From NCBI GenBank assembly GCA_946886065.1, contig CAMPHU010000010.1, positions 1 through 44,881 on the forward strand: 44,881 nt of DNA, written 5' to 3'. The notes under the pieces are model-generated. The model had not been told where the DNA came from and ran no database searches. It worked only from the letters and a program-made list of their open reading frames with translations. The DNA is from an uncultured Massilia sp. (GTDB lineage Bacteria; Pseudomonadota; Gammaproteobacteria; Burkholderiales; Burkholderiaceae). Each line of letters opens with the position of its first letter. The first letter of the stretch is position 1. Positions 1 to 9,000 of the stretch are shown here, piece by piece. Position numbers and translations under genes: made by a program.

Positions 1-1
1 C

Positions 2-283
2 GACGGCAGCGGCGCCGCCGGCGCGCTGGCTGGCGCGGCCGGGACCGCACGCGGCGCGGCGGGCGAGGCGCGCGAGCGCGTGGGCGAGGCGCGCCAGCGT
101 GCGGCCGCCGCCGGCAGTGCCGCCGCCGGCACGGCCCGCGGCGCGCTGCGCGGCGCCGCCGACGGCGCCCGCTCGGTCAACGCCGATGTGTCGGTCGGCG
201 GCAGCGCAAGCGGCAGCGCCGGCAAGCGTGGTGCGGATGGCAGCGCCTCCGGCCAGGTCTCCGGCGGCGCTGGCCGCAACTGA
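2..283 (+). CDS. 3' end of an Ala/Gly-rich low-complexity protein (partial)
   Basis: The reading frame is open from the first base of the window to a TGA at 281-283, so this is most likely the C-terminal end of a longer gene; an internal GTG at 80 could also serve as a start. The roughly 93 visible residues are almost entirely Ala, Gly, Ser and Arg. A loosely repeated GTARGA-type unit appears twice, followed by a VSVGGSASGSAG-like tail. No domain is recognisable and no function is assigned. Codon choice is very GC-rich and the frame carries no stop, but low complexity in GC-rich DNA also lengthens false frames, so confidence is moderate. It converges on the next gene with only 14 bases between the stops. 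Confidence 0.5.
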   Translation, partial: DGSGAAGALAGAAGTARGAAGEARERVGEARQRAAAAGSAAAGTARGALRGAADGARSVNADVSVGGSASGSAGKRGADGSASGQVSGGAGRN

Positions 284-297
284 GGCAGCGGCCCGCG

Positions 298-1137
298 TTA
301 CAGGATCGGCTCCCCTCCGGTGACGGCGATCCGTGCGCCCGAGATGTAGCTGGCCTCATCCGAGGCCAGCATCACGTAGACGGGCGCTACTTCCTTCGGC
401 TGTCCGGGACGCTTCATCGGTACCTGCTGGCCGAAGGACGCGACCTGGTCGGGCGGCATGGTGGACGGAATCAGCGGCGTCCAGATCGGACCCGGGGCCA
501 CCGAGTTCACCCGGATTCCTTTCGCCGCCAGCAGCTGGGCCAGGCCCGCCGTGAAGTTGGCGATCGCCCCCTTGGTGGTGGCGTAGGCCAGCAGGGTGGG
601 CTTGGGCTTGTCGGAATTGATGGAGGTGGTATTGATGATCGCCGCCCCCGGCTTCATGTGCTTCACCGCCGCTTTGCACAGATGGAACATCGCCGTGATA
701 TTGACCTTGAAGGTGTAGTCCCATTCCTCGTCCGGTATCTCCTCCAGCGTGTCGTGACTCATCTGGAAGGCCGCGTTGTTCACCAGGACGTCGATGCGGC
801 CGAACTCCGCCACCGCCTTGTCGACGATGGCGCGGCAGTGGACGGGATCGGCCAGGTCGCCCGCCATCAGGACGGCCTTGCGCCCGGCTTCCTCGACCAG
901 CCGCGCCGTCTCCTTCGCATCACCGTGTTCGTTCAGGTAGGCGATCAGCACGTCCGCGCCTTCGCGCGCATAGGCCAGCGCGACGGCGCGTCCGATGCCG
1001 CTGTCGCCGCCCGTGATCACGGCCGCCTTGTCCCGCAGGCGTCCGCTGCCCTGGTAGCTGTTCTCGCCGTGGTCGGCGGGCGGATTCAGGGCGTTTTCGA
1101 CGCCCGGGGGGTCCTGCTGCTGTTTCGGCTGGTTCAT
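298..1137 (-). CDS. Short-chain dehydrogenase/reductase, YghA/YhdF-type
   Basis: This is a 279-residue NAD(P)-dependent oxidoreductase of the classical SDR superfamily with a Rossmann fold. Visible landmarks are the cofactor motif TGGDSGIG at residues 42-49, NNA at 120-122, the structural Asn146, and the catalytic Ser172-Tyr185-xxx-Lys189 set, all at canonical spacing. The 35-residue hydrophilic N-terminal extension, rich in Gln and Pro, is typical of the YghA/YhdF branch, whose members are often induced in general stress or stationary phase; the exact substrate cannot be read from sequence. The ATG is preceded by a GGAG motif. It lies 21 bases downstream of the mscS-like gene on the same strand and is probably co-transcribed with it. 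Confidence 0.9.
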   Translation of the reverse strand: MNQPKQQQDPPGVENALNPPADHGENSYQGSGRLRDKAAVITGGDSGIGRAVALAYAREGADVLIAYLNEHGDAKETARLVEEAGRKAVLMAGDLADPVHCRAIVDKAVAEFGRIDVLVNNAAFQMSHDTLEEIPDEEWDYTFKVNITAMFHLCKAAVKHMKPGAAIINTTSINSDKPKPTLLAYATTKGAIANFTAGLAQLLAAKGIRVNSVAPGPIWTPLIPSTMPPDQVASFGQQVPMKRPGQPKEVAPVYVMLASDEASYISGARIAVTGGEPIL

Positions 1138-1158
1138 GCTGCGCTCCGTGGTCGAGGG

Positions 1159-2289
1159 TCAGGACGTGCGCACGCGCGCTTGCGCCGCCGGCCGCATGGC
1201 GGCGTGCTGCGCAGGCGCGGGCTGGTCCTGCAATTCCTGCAGCAAGAGGTGCTGCGGCCTGGGAGCCGTCGAAATGCCCAGCTCCGCGAACATCCGCATG
1301 GCGTCGAGGTTGATCGCCTGCTGGGTGTCCATGTAGAGGTTGTAGTCGGGGTCGAGCATGGTGTAGACCACCTCGTACTCGATCCACTGCTGGTCGACCG
1401 TCTTCAGGTGCGCACGGTCGAAGCGCGCTTTCTCGCGCTTGCCGATCAGCTCGGCGAGCGCCTGCGGCACGCGCGCGGCCAGCTCGGGCGGCGTGGACGG
1501 ATTCGCGCGTAGCGCGAACTGGATGCGGCGCGTGCTCATGCGCCGGTAATTCAACACGGTATTGCGCAGCAGCTCGGCGTTGGCGATCACGATCTGCTCG
1601 CCGCCCAGGGCGCGGATGCGCGTGGTCTTGAGGCCGACGTGCTCGACCGTCCCGGAAAAATTGTTGACCGAGATCGAGTCGCCCACCTCGAAGGGCTTGT
1701 CGACGGCGATCGACAGCGAGGCGAACAGGTCGCCGAGGATGTTCTGCACCGCCAGTGCGATCGCGATGCCGCCGATGCCCAGGCTGGCGACGAAGGTGGT
1801 GACGTTGATGCCGAGGTTGGACAGCAGGGCCAGGAGGAGGACCGCCCACACGCTGGTCTGCAGCACCCAGATCACCAGGGTATGGGCGACCGTGACCTGT
1901 TCGTCTTCGCGGCCGTGGCTGTGGGCGCGGAAGTAGCGGCGCGCGCCGACCTTGATCGCCCGGTGAAGGCAGAGGGCCAGCTGGAAGCCGAGGGTGAAGA
2001 ACCACAGGTGGCCCAGGCGCGTGTTCCAGGGCTCCGGCAGGCCGAGCACCGACAGGCCGATCAGGACCGAGGTTGCCAGGATGGCGAGGGTGCTGGTGCG
2101 GGCCAGGGTGCTGCTGAGGACTTCGGCGACCGGGCGGTGTGCGCGCTCCTCGCCCAGGCGCGACAGGCGCCTGCGGATCAGCAGCAGCGCGCCATGCATC
2201 ACGAAGAAGCTGAGCACGGCGGCGCCGAGCGCGAACAGGGCATGGGTGGGTGAGATATCGAGGCTGGCGATGAAGGCGGATATGCGCAA
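1159..2289 (-). CDS. MscS-family small-conductance mechanosensitive channel (copy 1)
   Basis: This 376-residue inner-membrane protein should relieve osmotic downshock by opening under membrane tension. Hydrophobic segments lie near residues 16-38, 64-84, 93-112 and 136-158. They are followed by the Gly/Ala-rich pore helix and MscS signature (SLGIGGIAIALAVQNILGD, about 169-187) and the beta domain beginning DKPFEVGD. The start is a TTG at 2289-2287. It is chosen because a good AAGGAG ribosome site lies about seven bases upstream and no better ATG precedes the first membrane segment. The second MscS gene at 35747-36856 is a clear paralogue. The SDR gene follows 21 bases downstream, so a two-gene stress operon is likely. 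Confidence 0.92.
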   Translation of the reverse strand: MRISAFIASLDISPTHALFALGAAVLSFFVMHGALLLIRRRLSRLGEERAHRPVAEVLSSTLARTSTLAILATSVLIGLSVLGLPEPWNTRLGHLWFFTLGFQLALCLHRAIKVGARRYFRAHSHGREDEQVTVAHTLVIWVLQTSVWAVLLLALLSNLGINVTTFVASLGIGGIAIALAVQNILGDLFASLSIAVDKPFEVGDSISVNNFSGTVEHVGLKTTRIRALGGEQIVIANAELLRNTVLNYRRMSTRRIQFALRANPSTPPELAARVPQALAELIGKREKARFDRAHLKTVDQQWIEYEVVYTMLDPDYNLYMDTQQAINLDAMRMFAELGISTAPRPQHLLLQELQDQPAPAQHAAMRPAAQARVRTS

Positions 2290-2501
2290 ACTGGACTCCT
2301 TTCCGGCACGCCTGCGGCGCCGGCGCCAGCCGTGCAGGCGCCGGAGGCAGGCAAGGGGAGGTCAGGCGCCGGCGCCGGCGCCGCACCTGCGGCTGCGCAA
2401 TGGGCGCGCGGCCGCCTGGGGCCGCCGGCGGCAGCGGCCGAGTTATCGCGTGGATGCAGCCGGCCGGGGCGGCGAACGCGGACAGCGGCCCGCGTGGCGA
2501 A

Positions 2502-2681
2502 TCAACGGCGGGCGAGGTGCTGGCGCACGGCCTCCGCGCTGGTACCGACCTGTTGCACGGCGCGTTCCAGCTCTTCGCGGCTCACGCCCAGCGCTTCGGT
2601 CCAGTGACGCACTTCCCATTCTTCGTGCACATTGATGCGGGCTCGATCCTGCGGGCCATTGTCTTTCAGATTGTCAGACAT
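2502..2681 (-). CDS. DUF3606-type small protein (59 residues)
   Basis: This short gene reads MSDNLKDNGPQDRARINVHE and continues through a WEVRHWTEALGVS segment to a Leu-Ala-Arg-Arg end. The pattern 'MSDNxxxxGPQDRxRINxxExxEVxxWxxxxGVSxxxLxxAVxxVG' is that of the DUF3606 family: small cytoplasmic proteins, common in soil Proteobacteria, of unknown role, often beside stress genes. The ATG has an excellent GGAGG ribosome site nine bases away, and the frame uses GC-biased third positions. It is upstream of and co-directional with the MscS and SDR genes, with a 212-base gap that holds only GC-rich palindromic sequence and no recognisable gene or T-tract terminator. Confidence 0.85.
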   Translation of the reverse strand: MSDNLKDNGPQDRARINVHEEWEVRHWTEALGVSREELERAVQQVGTSAEAVRQHLARR

Positions 2682-2756
2682 GATTGCCTCCTTTTCATGA
2701 GTCTGGGCCCAGAGTGCCAGCTGCGGCCGAGGTGTTCCGTTCGCTGCTTCACGCTC

Positions 2757-2824
2757 GGCCCGATTTGTGCTTTCGCCCGGTGGGGAAAGGACGGCAAAGC
2801 GCCATGCCGGAATGGCCCGATTTG
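2757..2824 (+). repeat. Pair of 11-base direct repeats upstream of the thioredoxin gene
   Basis: GGCCCGATTTG occurs at 2757-2767 and again at 2814-2824, 57 bases apart, in the divergent region between the DUF3606 and thioredoxin genes. The second copy overlaps the -35 element of the candidate promoter at 2822. It could be a pair of binding sites for one regulator, but no known operator is recognised. Confidence 0.4.
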
Positions 2825-2850
2825 AGGTAGGCTTACACTATCGCTAAGCT
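2822..2850 (+). promoter_or_regulatory. Candidate sigma-70 promoter for the thioredoxin-MFS-GNAT set
   Basis: TTGAGG at 2822-2827 and TAAGCT at 2845-2850 are separated by 17 bases, about 30 bases upstream of the thioredoxin ATG. A TACACT at 2834-2839 is an alternative -10 element. This is a motif match only. Confidence 0.4.
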
Positions 2851-2878
2851 TCAATAGAGCAACAAGGAGGAAGACACC

Positions 2879-3202
2879 ATGGCAGCACCCTATGACACCG
2901 CCCAGCCCGAGCGCAGCGCCATCGACGCCACGCCGGGGCTCGTGGCCCTCGATTTCGGCGCCAACTGGTGCGGCTATTGCCGCGCCGCCGAGCCGGCCAT
3001 CGACCAGGCCCTGGCCGACTACCCGTCCGCGCGCCACATCCGCGTCGAGGACGGCCCGGGCCGCCCGCTGGGCCGCTCCTTCCGCATCAAACTGTGGCCG
3101 ACCGTGGTGGTCCTGAAGGACGGCCAGGAAGTGGCGCGCGTAGTGCGCCCGGAAAGCGCCGACGAAGTGCGCATGGCCCTGGCCCAGGCGGGCAGCGCAT
3201 GA
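2879..3202 (+). CDS. Thioredoxin-like protein with WCGYC active site
   Basis: This is a 107-residue single-domain cytoplasmic thioredoxin-fold protein. The redox motif W-C31-G-Y-C34 follows a beta strand (VALDFGANW), and the cis-proline is at Pro74 in LWPTVVVLKDG, so both halves of the active site are intact. The CGYC dipeptide differs from the CGPC of canonical thioredoxin, which would shift redox potential or partner choice. The length is normal for the family. A GGAGG site precedes the ATG. Its TGA overlaps the ATG of the MFS transporter (ATGA), so the two are translationally coupled. Why a thioredoxin is coupled to a metabolite transporter is not evident. It is probably a thiol-disulfide reductase used under stress. 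Confidence 0.9.
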   Translation: MAAPYDTAQPERSAIDATPGLVALDFGANWCGYCRAAEPAIDQALADYPSARHIRVEDGPGRPLGRSFRIKLWPTVVVLKDGQEVARVVRPESADEVRMALAQAGSA

Positions 3203-4506
3203 GCCTGGCAGCAAGCACGGCCCCCGCGCCCGCCAACAAACCGCGCACCGTCCTGTTCGCCAGCCTGATCGGCACCACCATCGAGTTCTACGACTTCTAC
3301 ATCTACGCCACGGCCGCGGTGCTGGCGTTCCCGCGGCTGTTCTTCCCGGCCGCCGACCCGGCCGCCGCCACTCTGCAGTCGCTGGCCACCTTCGCCATCG
3401 CCTTCTTCGCGCGTCCGGTGGGCTCGGCCGTATTCGGCCATTTCGGCGACCGCATCGGCCGCAAGGCCACCCTGGTGGCGGCGCTGCTGACCATGGGCCT
3501 GTCCACGGTCCTGATCGGCCTGCTGCCGACCTATGCCGCGATCGGCACCCTGGCGCCGCTGCTGCTGGCCCTGTGCCGCTTCGGCCAGGGCCTGGGCCTG
3601 GGCGGCGAGTGGGGCGGGGCGGTGCTGCTCGCCACCGAAAACGCGCCGCCGGGCAAGCGCGCCTGGTACGGCATGTTCCCCCAGCTCGGCGCGCCGATCG
3701 GCTTCTTCCTGTCCGGCGGCACCTTCCTGCTCCTGGGTGAAGTGCTGAGCGACGAGGAATTCTTCAGCTGGGGCTGGCGCGTGCCCTTCCTGGCCAGCGC
3801 GCTGCTGGTCATCGTCGGCCTCTACGTGCGCCTGAAGATCACCGAAACGCCGGACTTCCAGAAGGTGCTCGAGCGTAACGAGCGGGTCAAGGTGCCGGCG
3901 GTGGCGGTGTTCGCGCAGCATGGCCGCGCCCTGGTGCTGGGCACGCTGATCGCGCTCGCGACCTTCGTCGTGTTCTACCTGATGACGGTGTTCGCGCTGA
4001 GCTGGGGCACGGCCAAGCTGGGCTTCTCGCGCCAGCAGTTCCTGCTGCTGCAGCTGTTCGCGGTGGTGTTCTTCGCGCTCACCATCCCGCCTTCGGCCCT
4101 GCTGGCGGACCGCCACGGCCGGCGCGCCGCCATGATGCTGGTCAGCGCCGCGATCGCTGGCTTCGGCCTGCTGTACGGGCCGCTGTTCGGCGCCGGCACC
4201 CTGCTGTCGGCGGGCATCTTCATGGTGCTCGGCATGTGCCTGGTGGGCTTCACCTACGGGCCGCTGGGGACCCTGCTGGCCGAGCTGTTCCCGGCCGAGG
4301 TGCGCTACACCGGCGCCTCGCTCACCTTCAACTTCGCGGGCATCCTGGGCGCCTCGCTGGCGCCCTACGTGGCGACCTGGCTGGCCACCAACTACGGGCT
4401 CGAGTACGTCGGCTACTACCTGAGCGCGGCAGCACTGCTCAGCCTGCTGGCCCTGGTGCTGGCGGGCGCGCCACCGGCGGCCCAGGCCGAGCCGGCGCCG
4501 CGTTGA
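3199..4506 (+). CDS. MFS transporter, metabolite:H+ symporter (MHS) type
   Basis: This is a 435-residue inner-membrane protein with about twelve hydrophobic segments. The MHS-type opening IEFYDFYIYA at residues 28-37 and the loop 2-3 motif GDRIGRK at 83-89 mark it as an organic-acid or osmolyte/H+ symporter of the ShiA/YhjE/ProP branch; the substrate is not predictable. A second loop motif, DRHGRR, appears in the C-terminal half. A longer in-frame extension upstream runs antiparallel to no known domain and would read through the thioredoxin gene in another frame. The ATG at 3199, overlapping the thioredoxin stop, is therefore preferred. The 3' end overlaps the next start (TTGA). Confidence 0.9.
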   Translation: MSLAASTAPAPANKPRTVLFASLIGTTIEFYDFYIYATAAVLAFPRLFFPAADPAAATLQSLATFAIAFFARPVGSAVFGHFGDRIGRKATLVAALLTMGLSTVLIGLLPTYAAIGTLAPLLLALCRFGQGLGLGGEWGGAVLLATENAPPGKRAWYGMFPQLGAPIGFFLSGGTFLLLGEVLSDEEFFSWGWRVPFLASALLVIVGLYVRLKITETPDFQKVLERNERVKVPAVAVFAQHGRALVLGTLIALATFVVFYLMTVFALSWGTAKLGFSRQQFLLLQLFAVVFFALTIPPSALLADRHGRRAAMMLVSAAIAGFGLLYGPLFGAGTLLSAGIFMVLGMCLVGFTYGPLGTLLAELFPAEVRYTGASLTFNFAGILGASLAPYVATWLATNYGLEYVGYYLSAAALLSLLALVLAGAPPAAQAEPAPR

Positions 4507-5021
4507 GCGCGCGCGGCTTCGCCGCCCGCCTGGCGTCCTTGTCCGCGCGCAACCCGTGCGCGGACGACGCGGACTTCCTGGCGGCGCTCTACCTGTCGAC
4601 CCGGACCGACCTGGACGCGCTGCCGGTGCCGCGCGCCGTGGTCGAGGGCATTGCGCGCCACCAGCAGGCGCTGCAGCGCGAGGCCTACGCCCAGGCCTGT
4701 CCGCAGGCGGAAGAATGGATCGTGGAAGACGGGGCGGGCCCGCTGGGCCGCCTGGTGCTCGACCGCAGGCCGGGCGAACTGCGCGTGGTCGACCTGTCGG
4801 TCGCCCCGCGCGCGCGCCGGCGCGGCCATGCGCGCGCCCTGCTGCTGGCCCTGCAGGCCGAGGCGGTGGAAGAGGGCCGCGCGCTGGCCTTGCGGGTGCG
4901 CGCGGACAATGCCGCGGCGCGCAGCCTGTATGCGGGCCTGGGCTTCCAGACCCTGCCCGGCGGGGGCGCCCGCCTCGAACTGCGCTGGCGGCCGGACGCG
5001 GATTGGATTCAGAAGGAATAG
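4503..5021 (+). CDS. GNAT-family N-acetyltransferase
   Basis: This 172-residue protein has an acetyl-CoA-binding GNAT core in its C-terminal half: the strand LRVVDLSVAP, then the pyrophosphate-binding loop RARRRGHARALL (the R-x-x-G-x-A motif), and later the NAAARSLYAGLGF block. The acceptor is unknown. The proposed start is a TTG at 4503 that shares bases with the TGA of the transporter (TTGA). This junction mirrors the ATGA junction upstream, and there is no ATG near the beginning of the domain. Its last 13 bases overlap, tail to tail, the end of the convergent DUF481 gene. The translational coupling suggests a function with the transporter, but this is inference. Confidence 0.82.
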   Translation: MSARGFAARLASLSARNPCADDADFLAALYLSTRTDLDALPVPRAVVEGIARHQQALQREAYAQACPQAEEWIVEDGAGPLGRLVLDRRPGELRVVDLSVAPRARRRGHARALLLALQAEAVEEGRALALRVRADNAAARSLYAGLGFQTLPGGGARLELRWRPDADWIQKE

Positions 5022-5812
5022 ACCATCGTCAGCGAGGTCTGGGTGTCGGTGTTCTTCTTGTCGATCGGCACGCTGGTGTCGTTGCGCACGCTGAAGCCGG
5101 CCTTCATCTGCATGGTGTCGTTGATCTTGGTACTGAGCGAGGTCTCGGACACCGAGTGGGTATTCGAGGTGCCTTTTTCCACGCTGACGGTCTGGGCGAA
5201 GAAGGCCGAGGGGCTGACGCGCCAGCGGAACTGGGCCGCGCCGCGCACGGTCACGCCATTCTCGTCCTCGCCGGTGGCGCGCTCGCCGGCGAAGTAGCCC
5301 GGGCCGATCTCCACGTCCAGGGTCCTGTCTTCGCCGTCCAGCCAGCGCGAGCCATGGCCGATACCGATGGTCGAATAGCGGGTGTAGGCGCCGAAGCGGT
5401 CGTTGACGTGGGAACCGAGCACGAAGGCGCGGCGGCCGGCGCCGACCAGTTTGCGCGAGGCCTTGGCCGACACCGCGTAGCGCTCGGCCGTGCGGCTGCT
5501 CTGGCGGTTGCCGTCCTCGTCCTCGTATTCGTCTTCCTTGAAGAAGCCGCTGAGCACGAATTCGTGGCGCCAGTCGGCGGTTTCGTGGCGCGCGTCGATC
5601 TTGCCGGTCACCGAGGTGCCGGTGGTGTTGCCCGAGGTCGAGATCGCGCCCAGCTCGGCGGACGTGAACCAGCCGCCGTCGGGCAGCTCGGCCGGCCGGG
5701 CAATCGTCAGCGGCGCGTGCACATTGCCGACATCGGGCAGGTCGGGAGCGGCGGCGGCCATGCCATGCACGGCCAGGAGAGACACAAGGATCGGGAGTGA
5801 TTTCATCGGCAT
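5009..5812 (-). CDS. DUF481 outer-membrane beta-barrel protein (YdiY-like)
   Basis: This is a 267-residue exported protein. A signal peptide (hydrophobic run about residues 5-19, Ala-rich site ending near residue 22) is followed by 'GWFTSAELGAISTSGNTTGTS', the hallmark opening of the DUF481 family, and by alternating amphipathic strands. The chain ends in Tyr-Ser-Phe, as expected for an outer-membrane barrel. In E. coli the family member YdiY is acid-inducible; the function is otherwise unknown. The first ATG at 5812 has a second ATG two codons later that gives a more typical signal peptide, and neither has a strong ribosome site. It is transcribed divergently from the double histidine kinase. 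Confidence 0.88.
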   Translation of the reverse strand: MPMKSLPILVSLLAVHGMAAAAPDLPDVGNVHAPLTIARPAELPDGGWFTSAELGAISTSGNTTGTSVTGKIDARHETADWRHEFVLSGFFKEDEYEDEDGNRQSSRTAERYAVSAKASRKLVGAGRRAFVLGSHVNDRFGAYTRYSTIGIGHGSRWLDGEDRTLDVEIGPGYFAGERATGEDENGVTVRGAAQFRWRVSPSAFFAQTVSVEKGTSNTHSVSETSLSTKINDTMQMKAGFSVRNDTSVPIDKKNTDTQTSLTMVYSF

Positions 5813-6001
5813 CTGTACGGAGCCCGCCGGTGTCGTCCTGCGACGCGGCGAGCCTTCCGGCCCTCAATGGTGGACAGGCGCCGCGGCGGGGCTGCGGCAA
5901 ATGCACGACATTGTATCCGAAAGACAGCGCGATGCGATGCTTTAGAGCACTTTCGGACGCCCCCCAGAAGGTGGAATGTGGCGTTCTAATCGTCAAATAA
6001 T

Positions 6002-6031
6002 TTGCAATTGCTCGGCTGCAATAGGTAAAAT
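6002..6031 (+). promoter_or_regulatory. Candidate sigma-70 promoter of the double histidine kinase
   Basis: TTGCAA at 6002-6007 and TAAAAT at 6026-6031, with an 18-base spacer, lie in the locally AT-rich part of the 280-base divergent region. The start codon is 62 bases downstream. Nothing else was recognised in the 5813-6092 gap. Confidence 0.42.
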
Positions 6032-6092
6032 CGAGCCCTTGCATGGAACGGCGGCATGATGCCTGCCGGCGCCCGAGGATGGTCCGATTGCC

Positions 6093-9000
6093 ATGAACAG
6101 CTTACAGGATGGAGCAGCACCCGCGCCCTGGTCCGCGCCGGTGGAGAACCCCTTGCCCGGATTCTCCCGGCTGCCCGGCGCTGCCGGCGACGTGGACTGG
6201 GGCGCCACGGCGCTCGGCCTGCCATCGGCCTGGCCGGACGAGCTGCGCGCCGCCGCCGGCATTTGCCTGAGCTCCCAGTTCCCCTTGGCGATCGTCTGGG
6301 GGCCGGAGTTCGTCTACGTCTACAACGACGCCGCCATCAGCGTGTTCGGCACCAAGCACCCGTGGGCCATGGGCCAGCGCGTGATCGACGTCTGGCCGGA
6401 CGCCTGGCCGACCCTGGGGCCGATGCTCGAGTCGGTGCTGCGCACCGGCCAGGCCGTGCGCAACGACGACCTGGAGCTGATGATCGACCCCCATGGGCAG
6501 CTGGTCGAAGCCTACCTGACCTTCTCGTATAGTCCCATCGTGAGCGCGCGCGGCACGATCGGCGGCGTCTTCATCGCCTTCATGGAAACCACCGAACGCG
6601 TCCTGGCCGAGCGCCGCCAGCGCACCGTGTCCGACCTGGCCACGGCGGTGGCGCGCGGACGGCGCAGCGACGACCTGCTCACGCGCGTGCGCGAAGCGCT
6701 AGACGACAACCGCCGCGACCTGCCATTTACGGCGCTGCTGCGCGCCGGCGCGGGCGGGCGCCTCGGTTGCCTGTTCGCCACCGGCCACGAGGCGGCGCAG
6801 TTGCCGGAGGCCGCCGCCGCGATCCTGGCCGGCCTGGCCGCGCCGGCCATCGAGAGCGGCCAGCCGCTGCTGCTGGACGCCGCGCGCGCGGTCGAGGCGC
6901 TCGACGTCCGTGGTCCGTGGCCGGAAGCGCCGCGCCAGATGCTGGCGATGCCCTTCCGGCCAGGCGGCCAGGATGCGCCCGGCGGGGTGCTGCTGGTCGG
7001 CGTCAACCCGCGCCGGCCGCTGGACGCCGCCTGCCGCGCCTTCTTCGACCAGGTCGGGGGCCACGTCGCCCATGCGGTGGCGGTCGCCGAGGCCGACGTG
7101 GCCGAACGCCAGCGCATCGCCGCCATGGCCGAGCTCGAGCGCAGCCGTTCCCATTTCTTCGCCGGCGCCAGCCACGAACTGCGCACCCCGCTGACCCTGG
7201 TGCTCGGCCCGCTCGGCGCGCTGCTGGACGAACAAGCGGCGCCGCTGGCGCCCGGGCTGCGCGAACCGCTCGAGATGGCCCACCGTAACGCGCGCAGGCT
7301 GAATACGCTGGTCAGTTCCTTGCTCGATTTCGCGCGCATCGAGGCCGGCACCTTGCCGCTGGTGCTGGAACCGCTCGACCCCTCGGTGGCGACCGCCGAG
7401 ATCGCGGCCCTGTTCCGGGCTCCGGTGGAGGCGGCCGGGTTGAGACTCACGGTGGCCAGCACGCTCGCGCCGGGCCCGGCCATGCTGGACCGCGACATGT
7501 GGGAAAAGATCGTGTTCAATCTGCTGTCGAACGCCTTGAAGTTCACGCTCCAAGGCGGAATCGCGGTGCGCCTTGGCGGCGACAGCGGCTGGATCGAGCT
7601 GGAGGTGGCCGACACCGGCATCGGCATCGAGGAAGAGGAAACCGCGCGCGTGTTCGGCCGCTTCTACCGCAGCCGCGGCGCCGAAGGGCAAGGCGCGGAG
7701 AGCGGCGGCGTGGGCCTGGCCCTGGTGCGCGAGCTGGCCCGCCTGCACGGCGGCGACGTGGCGCTCGAGAGCCGGCCCGGCGTGGGCAGCCGTTTCACGG
7801 TCCGTGTTCCCTTGCACCGCCCGGCGCCGGGCGGCTCGATGCGCCAGCCGCCCCGGCCGACGGCGCAGGTGATGCGCCGCGCCCAGTTCCGCGACGAACT
7901 GGCGCGCTACGGCGTGCATGCGGAACCGCCGCCGCTGCCGCCCGCAGCCCAGGCCCAGGCTACCCAGGGCGCCCGGGTGCTGGTGATCGAGCGCGACGAG
8001 GACGTGGTGCGCTATGTGGCGCGCCTGCTGCAGGACAGCTGCGCGGTGGCTTCCGCCCCCAGCGCCAATGCCGCCCTGGCGGCGATCCGCGCCGCCGCGC
8101 CGGACCTGGTGCTGGTGGACGCCATGCTGCCCGGCGCCGGCGGCCTGGACCTGGTGCGCCGCATCCGGCGCGACCCGGCGGCGGGCACGGTGCCGCTGCT
8201 GGTGCTGTCCGCGCGCGCCGACGAGGAAGCGCGCCTGGAAGCCCTCGACGCCGGCGCCGACGACTTCGTCGCCAAGCCCTTCAGCGGCCGCGAACTGAGC
8301 GCGCGGGTGCGCTCGCACGTGCAGATGGCGCGTGTGCGGCGCGCCGCCTTCGAACAGGAAACCGCGCTGCGGCGTGAAATCGCCGGCCTGCGCCATGACC
8401 TGGCCACCGTCCTGGACGGCACCCGCGACATCGTCCTGAGCCTCGACCGCGACTTGCGCGTGGTGGCCCTGAACGACGCCGCCGCCGCCGGCCGGCCCAA
8501 GGCCGGCGCGGTCGGCCTGCCGCTGAGCGAGCTGATTCCGGACATCCCGGGCAGCCCGCTCGAGCGCGCGCTGCGCGATGCGGTGTGCGCGCGCGACAGC
8601 TCCGCGGTCGAGTATTACGACCGCGAGGCGCGCCGCTGGTTCGAAGTGCGCTGCTACCCGGCGCCACATGGCGCGCTGCTGTTCGGCACCGACATCACGG
8701 GACGCAAGCTGGCCGAACAGGCCCAGCGCGAGGCGCACGCCGAGCTGGAACTGCGCGTGGCGGAGCGCACCGAGGCCCTGCGCGCCGCCAGCGGCCTGCT
8801 GGGGGCGGTGTTCGACCGCGCGCCTGGCGGCATCGCGCTGAGCGACCGCAACGGGCGCATCGTGCACGCCAATGCCGCCTATGCGGCGCTGGTCGGCCTG
8901 GACGTGGCCAGCGTGCACGAGCGCTCGCTGGAGGACTGGGTCGAACCAGCCGGCCTGGTGCGCCTGGCGGCAGGACGCGAACGCCTGCTGGCGGGCGAGG

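Noticed and set aside
2290..2501. Structured RNA or repeat in the GCGCCGGC-rich gap between the DUF3606 and MscS genes
   Set aside because: The palindromes are short GC tracts expected by composition; no conserved fold or T-tract is visible.
2968..3198. N-terminal extension of the MFS transporter
   Set aside because: The extra 77 codons overlap the thioredoxin gene in another frame, and the ATG at 3199 gives the standard MHS-type start.
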